Positions 53,019 through 61,255 of a stretch of 64,000 nucleotides of DNA are shown piece after piece. The notes beneath the pieces are model-generated. The model saw only the letters and a program-made list of their open reading frames with translations. It was not told the origin of the DNA and did no database searches. The first letter of the stretch is position 1; each line of letters begins with the position of its first letter. The position numbers and the translations under genes were made by a program. This stretch comes from DAOTXR01 sp034435375 (lineage in GTDB: Bacteria; Chloroflexota; Anaerolineae; Aggregatilineales; UBA3940), in contig DAOTXR010000086.1 of the NCBI GenBank assembly GCA_034435375.1, positions 185,647 through 249,646 of the forward strand, given 5' to 3'.

Positions 53019-56000
53019 GACACTGCCCCCTCTGTCCATCCCGGCTCCCAGCGGCCCAGGCCGCCGATGGACTGCAACATCATCTGGTCGTCGGTGTAGT
53101 GGACAAGCTGGATGGCGTTGGCCGGGCACTCGCCCGTGCACGTGCCGCAGCCCTGGCATTGAGCCGGGTCAATAAAGGCTGCGCCGCCCAGCCCGCCTAC
53201 CCCCTGACGCCCCTCCTGCTGGATCACCTGCGGGATGGCAAACGGGCAGGTGCGGGTGCATGTCAGGCAGCCTACACACTTGTTGGGGTCCACCTGGGCC
53301 ACTACGCCGCCCAGGTACAGGGCCTGCTGCGCCATCAGCGGCAGGGCGCGCGCGGCGGCGGCCAGGGCCTGGCTGATGCTCTCTTCAACAAACTTGGGAT
53401 AGTGAGCCATGCCCGCCAGGAAGATGCCCTCGCGCATGAAGTCCATGGGGCGCAGTTTCATCTGCGCCTCGGCAAAGAAGCCTTCACTGGACAAAGGCAC
53501 CCGCAACATGCGGGCCAGCTCCTCGGTGCCCTCCGCAGGGGCGATGGCCATGCTCATCGGAACCAGATCGGCAGGCAGGTCCATCACCCGGTTCAGGGCC
53601 TGATCGTGCACGCGGACGCGCAGACGGCTGCCGTATCGCACTAGTTGCGGCGGTTGTTCATCGGTGTAGCGAAAGAACACCACGCCGTGCTGGCGAGCCT
53701 CGGTATAGTATTCCTCGCGGAAGCCATAGGTGACGACGTTCTTGAACAACACACTCACCCGACAGCCAGGGTTAAACAGCTTCAGGCGGATGGCGTTCTT
53801 CATGGCGTTGGTGCAACACACCCGTGAGCAATACTGCGGCGTGCCGGGCGGACGCATACATTGGATCATCACCACATCTTTGAGCGCCGCAATCTCCTCC
53901 GGGTTGTGGATGATCTTCTCCTCCAGCTCGCGCTGCGTGATCACTTCTGGGTACACCTCTGGCGAGGCGAGCCAGGGGTGCTCGCGCGTCTCGCGCCCCC
54001 CTGTGGCCACGATTGTCACCCCATGCTCGATGTGACGCTCCTCAACGGAGCCATCTGGGAGGAGGGTGCGCAGCACGGCCTGAAAATACCCCACATGTCC
54101 CCCATGCCGGACGACCTCGGTGCGGGTGTAGGTCGTGATGCGCTGGTGGGCGCGGACGCGGTTCACCATGTCCCGCAGCAGACGCTGCGGATTGTAGCCC
54201 TCGGCCACGTAGTACAGGTTCAGCAGGTTTCCCCCCAGCATTTCAGTCCGCTCGACCAAGTGCACGTCGTAGCCGCTGTCGGCGATGGCCAGCGCTGCCG
54301 TCATGCCCGCTACGCCGCTGCCGATCACCAGCGCCGCCGGACGGCAGCGATGGCGATCTTTGTGGACAGGAGCAGAAGCGATGGCGCGTCCCACGGCCAC
54401 CCGGATCATCTCGCGGGCCTTGCGATTGGCCAGCTCTGGCTGGCCGAGGTGAACGCGAGCGCACTGCTCGCGCACGTTGACCATTTCGAGCAGATAGGGG
54501 TTCAGCCCAGCCAGCCGGATGGCCCGCTGGAAAAGCGACTCATGGCTGCGGTTGCTGCACGCCGCCACCACGACGCGGTTCAGACCCTCCTGCTGGATGC
54601 GCGACTGGAGGCGTGCAAGGTCCTCCGGGAAGCAGGCCAGATCAACCACTTCCGCGCAGGCCACCCCCGGCCAGGTCGTGCACTGGCGGGTCAGCTCTGC
54701 TATGTCGAGCGCCTCGTCGAGCGTGCCGCCGCAGGTGCAGACAAACACCCCCACTCGGGCCGGCTCACCGCTCACGTCCCGCTCCGGCGGCAGGCCGTCC
54801 ACCGAGAGGAAGGGCCACTCGCGGGTATAGGGGTGCGTGTTTAGACGATCGTTGAGCAGGCGCATCACCTCAGCCGCAGCGCCGCTGGCATCGATGATCG
54901 TCTCGGCGATCTCCTTAGGCGACGAGAACGCGCCACACACAAACACGCCGGGGCGCGTCGTCTGGAGCGGCGTGAACTTGTCAGTCTGGCAGAAGCCATA
55001 GCTGTTCAGCTCGATGTCGAGCATTTCGGCCAGTTGGGAGGCCGAGTCGGGGGGTTGGAGGCCAGTGGCCAGCACGACCATCTCGAAACGCTCGGCGCGG
55101 CGCTGACCGTCGGGATCGGCGTAATGCAGGATCAGATCGCGCGTGGAGGGGTCCTCCTCGACGGCAGACACCCGGCAGCGAATGTAGCGAATGCCGTACT
55201 GGTCGCGTGCCCTGGCGAAGTAAGCGCTGTACTCCTTGTTGAAGGCCCGCTCGTCCATGATGAAGACGGTGCACTGCACGTCGCTGCCCAAGCGCTGCTT
55301 GGCCAGGATGGCTTCCTTGGTGGCATACATGCAGCAGATCGACGAGCAGTAGGCATTGTGTTGGTCGCGCGAGCCGACACATTGCAGCCAGGCAATTGAC
55401 CGGGGATGCTTCTGATCCGAGGGGCGGATCACGACCCCCTCGGTGGGGCCAGATCGACTGGCCAGGCGCTCGTATTGCATGGCGTGCAGCACGTTGCGGA
55501 AGCGTCGGTAGCCCAGCTCGCCCAGCTCAGCCGGATCGTAGACCTGGAAGCCGAGAGCCAGAATGATGGCCCCCACCTCGACCGTCTGGAGGCGCGGCGG
55601 CTCATCCAGATCGATGGCGCGGGTGGGGCACACCTCGACGCACTGGCGACAATCGTCGCAGTACGCTCCCCGCTCGACCACGTAGGCGTTGGGCGCCGCC
55701 CGCGCAGCGACTTTGTAGATTGCCCGATGGAAGGCCATCCCCTGCTGATAGGCGTCGGGCAGCTCGACCGGGCACACGTTGGCGCAGTAGCCACAGTCGA
55801 TGCAGCGGGTCGGATCAACGTAACGTGGCTCCTGGCGCAGCGACACGGTGAAATCGCCGGCCTGGCCCTCCACACCGACCACGTGGGTGCTGGTCATGAT
55901 CTCAATGTTGGGATGCTGGTTGTGCTGGACATAGGCGGGAGAGATCGAAGGGCGTGTACACCCATAGCCGTGGTCGGGGGTGCCACGGCACAGCACACAG

Positions 56001-56188
56001 TCGTGCTGCGGAAACATGAAGCCCAACTGGGCTACCCGTCCCCCCAGACAGGGGGTCTGCTCGATCAAGTACACTTTCAGCCCGGCGTCAGCCAGGTCGA
56101 GGGCGGCGCGCATCCCCCCAATGCCCCCGCCGATGACCAACACCGACGCAGGCTTAGACCAGCCACGATGGACACTTGATGGTTGCAT
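53015..56188 (-). CDS. hdrA: Double HdrA with unusual N-terminal Cys motif
   Basis: A 1057-residue tandem HdrA without a GltD insertion. The first half opens with VLVIGGGIGGMRAALDLA and has FPQHDCVLCRGTPDHGYGC, an extended Cys motif where other HdrA have DCAxC. A CIDCGYCANVCP site follows at about 130, and a CDDCRQCVEVCP site at about 180. The second half starts RVGVFVCTCGGTLDEA (about 478), has VIGSGVAGMTAALAIADSG and ends CVGCLTCTRTCPFAIP and CQGCGTCTGECPANAI. The first gene of the operon, starting 241 bases downstream of the predicted -10. Likely a bifurcating flavoprotein that works with its overlapping MvhD. Confidence 0.85.
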   Translation of the reverse strand: MQPSSVHRGWSKPASVLVIGGGIGGMRAALDLADAGLKVYLIEQTPCLGGRVAQLGFMFPQHDCVLCRGTPDHGYGCTRPSISPAYVQHNQHPNIEIMTSTHVVGVEGQAGDFTVSLRQEPRYVDPTRCIDCGYCANVCPVELPDAYQQGMAFHRAIYKVAARAAPNAYVVERGAYCDDCRQCVEVCPTRAIDLDEPPRLQTVEVGAIILALGFQVYDPAELGELGYRRFRNVLHAMQYERLASRSGPTEGVVIRPSDQKHPRSIAWLQCVGSRDQHNAYCSSICCMYATKEAILAKQRLGSDVQCTVFIMDERAFNKEYSAYFARARDQYGIRYIRCRVSAVEEDPSTRDLILHYADPDGQRRAERFEMVVLATGLQPPDSASQLAEMLDIELNSYGFCQTDKFTPLQTTRPGVFVCGAFSSPKEIAETIIDASGAAAEVMRLLNDRLNTHPYTREWPFLSVDGLPPERDVSGEPARVGVFVCTCGGTLDEALDIAELTRQCTTWPGVACAEVVDLACFPEDLARLQSRIQQEGLNRVVVAACSNRSHESLFQRAIRLAGLNPYLLEMVNVREQCARVHLGQPELANRKAREMIRVAVGRAIASAPVHKDRHRCRPAALVIGSGVAGMTAALAIADSGYDVHLVERTEMLGGNLLNLYYVAEGYNPQRLLRDMVNRVRAHQRITTYTRTEVVRHGGHVGYFQAVLRTLLPDGSVEERHIEHGVTIVATGGRETREHPWLASPEVYPEVITQRELEEKIIHNPEEIAALKDVVMIQCMRPPGTPQYCSRVCCTNAMKNAIRLKLFNPGCRVSVLFKNVVTYGFREEYYTEARQHGVVFFRYTDEQPPQLVRYGSRLRVRVHDQALNRVMDLPADLVPMSMAIAPAEGTEELARMLRVPLSSEGFFAEAQMKLRPMDFMREGIFLAGMAHYPKFVEESISQALAAAARALPLMAQQALYLGGVVAQVDPNKCVGCLTCTRTCPFAIPQVIQQEGRQGVGGLGGAAFIDPAQCQGCGTCTGECPANAIQLVHYTDDQMMLQSIGGLGRWEPGWTEGAVS

Positions 56189-56436
56189 GCTGCTGCTCCC
56201 TGCCAGCTAGAAACGTTATGCCACGGTCGAGTTTATGCCCGTCGATCATGAGTTGGTGTACAGGACCCCAATGCAACGGGATAGCACCGGACCAGGGAGT
56301 CCGAGACATGCCTCGGGACCCAGGATGTCTTTACAAGTTCTTAATATGGAGGGTGGAATTCACAGGCGTTGCTGAAGAAGATCGTTTACATGCCGGCCAC
56401 GGGGTACGGTCTTGGAAAACCCTCTTTTATGATACC

Positions 56437-56465
56437 ATTATAGGACCAGCCCACTCTGCCGTCAA
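56437..56465 (-). promoter_or_regulatory. Near-consensus sigma70 promoter of the Hdr-MetFV operon
   Basis: On the minus strand TTGACG (56465-56460) and TATAAT (56442-56437) with a 17-base spacer: five of six and six of six matches. It is the best promoter in the window. Confidence 0.8.
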
Positions 56466-56485
56466 TCCGTGATTTTCTACACAAT

Positions 56486-56507
56486 TAGTCAGCATATAGT
56501 CAGCATA
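56486..56507 (-). repeat. Tandem 11-base direct repeat upstream of the promoter
   Basis: TATGCTGACTA occurs twice back to back (56507-56497 and 56496-56486 on the minus strand), one helix turn apart, about 20 bases upstream of the -35. This is where an activator usually binds. Confidence 0.6.
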
Positions 56508-56598
56508 AGCTGAAGCTTGCCCGCGAAGGGAAAAATCCTGAAGCGAACTTGTGCGGTGCGCGAGATGTGCGGCATTCTCCCCGGATCAAGAGGCCGCC

Positions 56599-58356
56599 CT
56601 ACAACCTCACGGTCACTGCCGTCTGCTCCTCAAAGGCAGGCACGGCCATGCGCACCTGTCCGATCTCCTTGTCGACCTCCACGAACACGCGGAAATGCGT
56701 CGGCACATCGGCGCTCCCGGCAAAGGTGGCGATCACCGTCCGTGCGTTGGGATCAAACTGGCACGACGCCAGCCGCGATGTGCGTGTGGCGCGCACGGTT
56801 CGCACCGCATCGTCGAGCGTCATCAGGATGGGGTTCCAGTGACGGATGCCCGCCACGATCTGCCGCAGCACCTCGTCCCACGTCTCCGGATGAATCTTGT
56901 AGAGATAATCCGTCTCGTGCGTGAACAGCACCGCCAGCGCCATACTGTCCAGCGCCCGCGCGATCTGCCGCACGCCACGCCCCACGGTCGTCGTCACATC
57001 GTTGCTGGGCGCCCACTCATACCCGGCATCGTCGCGGATTTCCGTCACACAGTTGAAGAACTGCCGCCCGTTGAAATTGGCGAAGTCGGCGTAATACACG
57101 GGGCGGTCGCCGCGCTGCGCCGGGCTAAAGGCGCACGTGCCCGGCTCCTCAAAGCGCCTGAACGGGCCGCTCCGCAGCCAGGGGGTCTCATCGCGCAGCG
57201 GCGTGTCCACATCGTTCACCTTGCCAATCAGGTCTGCGCCCCACCGATCGTAGAGGTGAGTCATTACGTTGCGGCCCATCTCGTACCAGTGCGCCACAGC
57301 GTAGCGCGAGATGGGCAGCGGCCCGTGGGTCGAATACCACGCTTCCACCGCCGCCAGCCCACGCGCGGCTTCCACATCAGACCAGGGCCGCCCGTGGTGG
57401 TGATCGAAGTAGATGTACTCGTCGTCACGGTCGGCGCGCAGCGGCAGCGCGTCTTCGGCGTAGGACAGCGTCGGGTCGGCTCGCGGGGGCCGCCCGAAGG
57501 CATGTGGAAAGGCCGTCGCCTGCCCGCGCCCGACCAGATCGCGCAATTGGTTGACCGCCCTCTCGGTCAGATTGTATAGGAACAGCCCCAGCCACGGCTT
57601 GAATCCATGCTCGTTGGCGGTTCGCACCCAGTACAGCGGGCTTTTATCCCACAGATCGCCCCGCCCGGCCACATCGTCCACGCGCATCGCCACGATCGGC
57701 GCTAGGCTGCGCAACACGAACGGCTTGCGGGCCGCCCACACCAGGCTGCGCCACAGTGCGCCGTCCAGCCCAGCCAGCGGCCCCAACACCGTCGATCGCA
57801 TCCACGCACAGGTCGCCCAGCGGACCACCCGCCCGTGCCCCACCGTCGAGACGGTCAGCAGCGGGCTACCGCCCGCCTCGAGCAGCGTCACGCCCTCCGG
57901 CGGCAGCGGCGGCACCCGCAGCGTCCCGACCAGGGGCAGCTCGTCGCCGGGAGGTCGCGCCGAGGTGATATAGTGCCCCTCGGAAGTAAACTTGACCGTC
58001 CCGGCCTCTGCCGGCCACAACGCCCAGCGTGCAGTCCCTTCCAGCTCGCCGCTGCCAGGCAGCGCCGGATCAAAGCTGACCAGGCCCGTCCCGCTCTCCA
58101 CCGCCCCCGTCAGCGCCGCCTGCCCCTCGCTCCCCAGCCGTGCGCCGTTCGGGTCCAGGCGGCGGTGGGCGATCACGATCAGCGCGTGCCGCGCCACATC
58201 TGCCGGAAGCGGCTCGCGAGCCAGGTCGACCAGGGCATAGGGCAGGCCCAGGTGATCCAGATACGGCAGCACCAGCTCGACTGCATCATCGTAGCCTGGG
58301 CTTGACGAGCTGATCAGCACCAGGGCCGTTATGGGTTGCACTGTAGGATGGTTCAT
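56599..58356 (-). CDS. Uncharacterised protein with deacetylase-like C-terminal region
   Basis: 585 residues. The N-terminal 200 residues look like a Rossmann-type or glutamine-amidotransferase-like fold (ALVLISSSSPGYDDAVELVL, RLDPNGARLGSEGQAALTGA). The rest begins with APIVAMRVDDVAGRG, which could be the metal-binding motif of a NodB-type deacetylase. A later AVLFTHETDYLY is followed by ETWDEVLRQIVAGIRHWNPI. No signal peptide or membrane span is evident. It may act on a polysaccharide, but the family and substrate are unclear. It is downstream of the small membrane protein genes and reads in the same direction. Confidence 0.55.
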   Translation of the reverse strand: MNHPTVQPITALVLISSSSPGYDDAVELVLPYLDHLGLPYALVDLAREPLPADVARHALIVIAHRRLDPNGARLGSEGQAALTGAVESGTGLVSFDPALPGSGELEGTARWALWPAEAGTVKFTSEGHYITSARPPGDELPLVGTLRVPPLPPEGVTLLEAGGSPLLTVSTVGHGRVVRWATCAWMRSTVLGPLAGLDGALWRSLVWAARKPFVLRSLAPIVAMRVDDVAGRGDLWDKSPLYWVRTANEHGFKPWLGLFLYNLTERAVNQLRDLVGRGQATAFPHAFGRPPRADPTLSYAEDALPLRADRDDEYIYFDHHHGRPWSDVEAARGLAAVEAWYSTHGPLPISRYAVAHWYEMGRNVMTHLYDRWGADLIGKVNDVDTPLRDETPWLRSGPFRRFEEPGTCAFSPAQRGDRPVYYADFANFNGRQFFNCVTEIRDDAGYEWAPSNDVTTTVGRGVRQIARALDSMALAVLFTHETDYLYKIHPETWDEVLRQIVAGIRHWNPILMTLDDAVRTVRATRTSRLASCQFDPNARTVIATFAGSADVPTHFRVFVEVDKEIGQVRMAVPAFEEQTAVTVRL

Positions 58357-58448
58357 CAGCGGCGCTCCACACTCAGAACAGGTTCGTCAACATCCCGGCG
58401 GGTCGAGGTTGCCAGCCTTGAGCGCCGCCACATCTTGACTCCCGCAGT

Positions 58449-58742
58449 CTAAGGCATTCCCGACAGCCGAGAGGCTGCCGCGCTGTGGGCCACAACCCAC
58501 AGCATGAACGCCAGATACAGCAGCGCCATCGCTGTCGAGGCGATTCGCATCGTCCACACCCACTCGTCGTTCAGCTCCCACGCTGGGAGCCGTCCCTGCC
58601 AAGCCTGGCGAAAGAACTCGCGCAGCCGATCCGGGCTAGCCCAGGCCAGGAAAGTGTAGGTCAGCAACGGCATGAACAGCGTCACCAGCAGGATCAGCGT
58701 CAGAAGCGACAGGGGTTCGGCAGTTTGAGCAGACTCGACCAT
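58449..58742 (-). CDS. Small hypothetical membrane protein
   Basis: 97 residues with two hydrophobic spans (LTLILLVTLFMPLLTYTFLA and STAMALLYLAFMLWVVAHSA) joined by an acidic loop with WELNDEWVWTMR. No family is recognised. It follows the 83-residue membrane protein gene by 33 bases and probably shares its operon. The ribosome-binding site is weak. Confidence 0.5.
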   Translation of the reverse strand: MVESAQTAEPLSLLTLILLVTLFMPLLTYTFLAWASPDRLREFFRQAWQGRLPAWELNDEWVWTMRIASTAMALLYLAFMLWVVAHSAAASRLSGMP

Positions 58743-58775
58743 ACTTCGTCATCCCGACCCTCTCGCCGCAGGGTC

Positions 58776-59027
58776 TCACCACGCCCCTGGCAGATGGGCG
58801 ACGCCCGTCATGCGCACCAGCGCCACCGCTGCCAGCCCTACACCGATCGCCAGACACGCCAGCCGCACCCACCCCCGCCCGATCCATTCCACCAGCCGCT
58901 GCGCCGGTCGCCACCCGTCGAACAGCCAGGCGGGGGCATAGATCGCTGTTGCAGCGCACAGCCCGCCAGCCACCAGCAGCAGCGTGTTGAGCGTAGCCTC
59001 CACCGTCACCGCAACTCGATCAAACAC
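58776..59027 (-). CDS. Small hypothetical membrane protein
   Basis: 83 residues from a GTG with GAGGTGAG in front. Two hydrophobic spans (LLLVAGGLCAATAIYAPAWL and LACLAIGVGLAAVALVRMTG) are separated by a basic-aromatic loop (DGWRPAQRLVEWIGRGW). The function is unknown. It starts six bases after the methyltransferase-like gene, so the two are likely co-expressed. Confidence 0.5.
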   Translation of the reverse strand: MFDRVAVTVEATLNTLLLVAGGLCAATAIYAPAWLFDGWRPAQRLVEWIGRGWVRLACLAIGVGLAAVALVRMTGVAHLPGAW

Positions 59028-59033
59028 AGGCGC

Positions 59034-59525
59034 TCACCTCGAATGGCGCACCCTCACACGCGGGATCCAGCGCGGCACCGACCGGCAGTACAGCTCGTAG
59101 GAAGCGCCGAACGTGCGCCGCAGGGTCGGCTCCTCGTATAGCACCACAAACAGATGAAAACCCACGCCCAGCAGCGCCGCATAGACGGCCAGCGCTGCCG
59201 ACCCGAACCACAGGCTCTCGCCTGCCACAACCGCCAACACGCCCATATACATCGGGTTGCGCACCCAGCGGTGCAGACCCGTCGCCACCAACTCTTTGGG
59301 CGCATCGAAAGGGGCCGGCGTTCCTCGTCCAACGAATGTGAACGTCCCTGCCGTCCAGGCGTAGATCAGCACGCCCAGCGTCCCCAGCGCCAGCCCCACC
59401 CAACGCAGCGCCCCCACATCTGCCGAGAAGCGCCGCAGCCCAGTGGACATCAGCAGCCAGGGCACCAGCACCGTCACCGGCACCGGTTCCAGCAGGGTAA
59501 AGAGCAACGTCTTGAGCAGAGTCAC
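59034..59525 (-). CDS. Isoprenylcysteine carboxyl methyltransferase-family protein
   Basis: The GTG at 59525 follows GGAGAGGGGAG and gives 163 residues; a start at 59567 is possible but less likely. Several membrane spans are present, and the conserved ICMT/PEMT region reads LVATGLHRWVRNPMYMGVLA, then EPTLRRTFGASYELYCRSVP. Bacterial members of this family methylate lipids or other small molecules with SAM. The substrate is unknown. It groups with two tiny membrane protein genes. Confidence 0.75.
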   Translation of the reverse strand: MTLLKTLLFTLLEPVPVTVLVPWLLMSTGLRRFSADVGALRWVGLALGTLGVLIYAWTAGTFTFVGRGTPAPFDAPKELVATGLHRWVRNPMYMGVLAVVAGESLWFGSAALAVYAALLGVGFHLFVVLYEEPTLRRTFGASYELYCRSVPRWIPRVRVRHSR

Positions 59526-59626
59526 CGTCCGCTCCCCTCTCCACCGGTGGGGCAACGCCGGGATCACGATCCCGTTTGACTTTCTTCTGCGCCGTCTCAG
59601 CGCATGAAGGGCCGCGGGACTTCATC

Positions 59627-60931
59627 TCACATCGACTCGATCACCCGCTCAGCACATTCCCTGCCGCTGTACAGCGCGCCGCCGGTGCTCGGCCCGGCAA
59701 AGTAGTCGCCGCAGAAGTACACTGGCCCTTCCTGCGGGTCGCGCCAGAAGTCGGCCAGCGCGTTCAGGTAGCCGGGTCGGAAGGTCGGCACCTTATCGCG
59801 CCAGCGGAAGATGCGGTGTGCGACGAACTTGCCTTTGATCGCCGGGTAGATCAGCGTGATAACCTCGATGGCCCGCTCGATCAGCGTCTCCTGGCGCTCA
59901 TCCATCTTGAAGGTATAGACGCTCGGATCGGTCAACATCAGCCAGCGCCCATCCTGGTACTTCTCAAACTTCACGCTGTTGATAGGCAGCCCGCTGGAAC
60001 GCGGCACGAAGGTGCCCTGGACCTCCGGCTGGTAGTCGGTCTCGACGATATGGTATTGCAGCGCCCCGGTGGAGTAAGCGACCGTGGAAAAGAAACTCTT
60101 CCAGGCTGGGCGGGGGTCCTCGAACAGCGCCAGCACATGATTGCCCGGCACCGCCACCACCACCCGCCGCGCCGCCACGGTCTGAGAGCTGCCATTCCGT
60201 GTGTAGGAGACTTTGGCGCCGCTGCCGTCGGCGTAAGGGGCAATGGACTTCACCACCGCCCCCAGCTCAACGTTCAGACGGCTGGCCATTGCCGTCGGAA
60301 GCACACCGATCCCATCGCGGAAGCCAACCGTGTCGGCGTTCAGGTAGGCGGCCATCATGGCCAGAAACGCCTTGCGCGACACATCCGCGCCAGTGTACGC
60401 GCACATCGTCTCGAACATCGGAATGGCCCAATACTCGAACATCTCGGGGCTGATGCGCTGAGTGAAAAACTGCTCGTAGGTCTCGTCCACGTCTGGACCG
60501 GGGGCCTGTTCCAGGTGGTAGACGTTCTTCAGGCGGGCCATGCTGAGGAAGTAAGGAATCAGCTTGAGCATGGCCAGCCGAGCGCCCAGCGACACGCCGC
60601 TCCAGCCGAAGTACGACGGGATCGACAGAAAATTGGCCGAGTGCATCTTCCCATCACGGTAGACGGTGATCGTCAGCCCCTCCTCGTCGCGGAAGATCTG
60701 ATCTTCGAGGCCCATCTCACGGACCATGTCGAGCAGGGAGTGGTCGGTAGTGGTGACGAACTTGGCTCCACCATCGACCTTGAAGCCCTCCCACTCGACG
60801 GTGAACATGCGTCCACCAACATAGGAGTTGGAGTCCAGGACGAGCACGTCGTGCCCAGCCTTCTTCAGTTGGTAGGCTGCCGTCAGCCCAGCAATGCCCG
60901 CGCCAACGATGACAATGGGATCGGATGGCAT
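59627..60931 (-). CDS. FAD-dependent amine oxidase/protoporphyrinogen oxidase-like protein
   Basis: 434 residues from the ATG at 60931 (GGAG seven bases before); a second ATG two codons upstream is less favoured. The dinucleotide-binding motif IVIVGAGIAGLTAAYQLKKA is followed by the acidic end of the second strand and the GG motif in DSNSYVGGRMFTVEWEGFKV. The C-terminus has YFCGDYFAGPSTGGALYSGR, where the FAD ring is held. Such enzymes oxidise amines, carotenoids or porphyrins. The substrate cannot be told. It is divergent from the histidine kinase gene. Confidence 0.8.
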   Translation of the reverse strand: MPSDPIVIVGAGIAGLTAAYQLKKAGHDVLVLDSNSYVGGRMFTVEWEGFKVDGGAKFVTTTDHSLLDMVREMGLEDQIFRDEEGLTITVYRDGKMHSANFLSIPSYFGWSGVSLGARLAMLKLIPYFLSMARLKNVYHLEQAPGPDVDETYEQFFTQRISPEMFEYWAIPMFETMCAYTGADVSRKAFLAMMAAYLNADTVGFRDGIGVLPTAMASRLNVELGAVVKSIAPYADGSGAKVSYTRNGSSQTVAARRVVVAVPGNHVLALFEDPRPAWKSFFSTVAYSTGALQYHIVETDYQPEVQGTFVPRSSGLPINSVKFEKYQDGRWLMLTDPSVYTFKMDERQETLIERAIEVITLIYPAIKGKFVAHRIFRWRDKVPTFRPGYLNALADFWRDPQEGPVYFCGDYFAGPSTGGALYSGRECAERVIESM

Positions 60932-61255
60932 GAACAATCTCCTTCAGGGGGTGATCATCAAGGCATCACGTAGGGGTCGTCTGGGGTGATTCTAGAACAG
61001 TCCGCTCGATCTGTCCACCGCGCAGAGGTGAGGCGGCCCTCACCTGAAACGCCCCCTGACTTCCGTAACCCAGCACCAAATGCAAGTTTCGTGTATGCTT
61101 AAGAGTGTAGTTGAATGTTTGGCCGACACGGGTCGGTCGAATCCTGAGGCGCTGTCGAAAGAGGTTCAAAGACCTTCCTCGATTGAATACTTCGGTGTCT
61201 CTCCGAAAGTTCTGAGAAAATCTTGAGGGGAACACTGAGCGGAGACAGAACAAGC
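60932..61255. other. Intergenic region between divergent genes
   Basis: About 324 bases hold the control regions of the FAD protein (minus) and the histidine kinase (plus). I see no convincing promoter pair, no repeat and no RNA gene; a TCGGTCGAATCC stretch near 61129 looks tRNA-like but has no matching arms. Confidence 0.5.

Larger units (their letters stand above)
56189..56598 (-). other. 410-base promoter region and leader of the Hdr-MetFV operon
   Basis: No protein can be supported here. On the minus strand it has the promoter at 56437-56465, direct repeats at 56486-56507 and a 5' leader of about 240 bases that can form a CGAG/CTCG hairpin near 56305. A GGGAG site lies seven bases before the hdrA start. 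Confidence 0.6.

Noticed and set aside
61081..61240. tRNA-like TCGGTCGAATCC segment
   Set aside because: The flanking bases do not pair into acceptor, D or anticodon arms.
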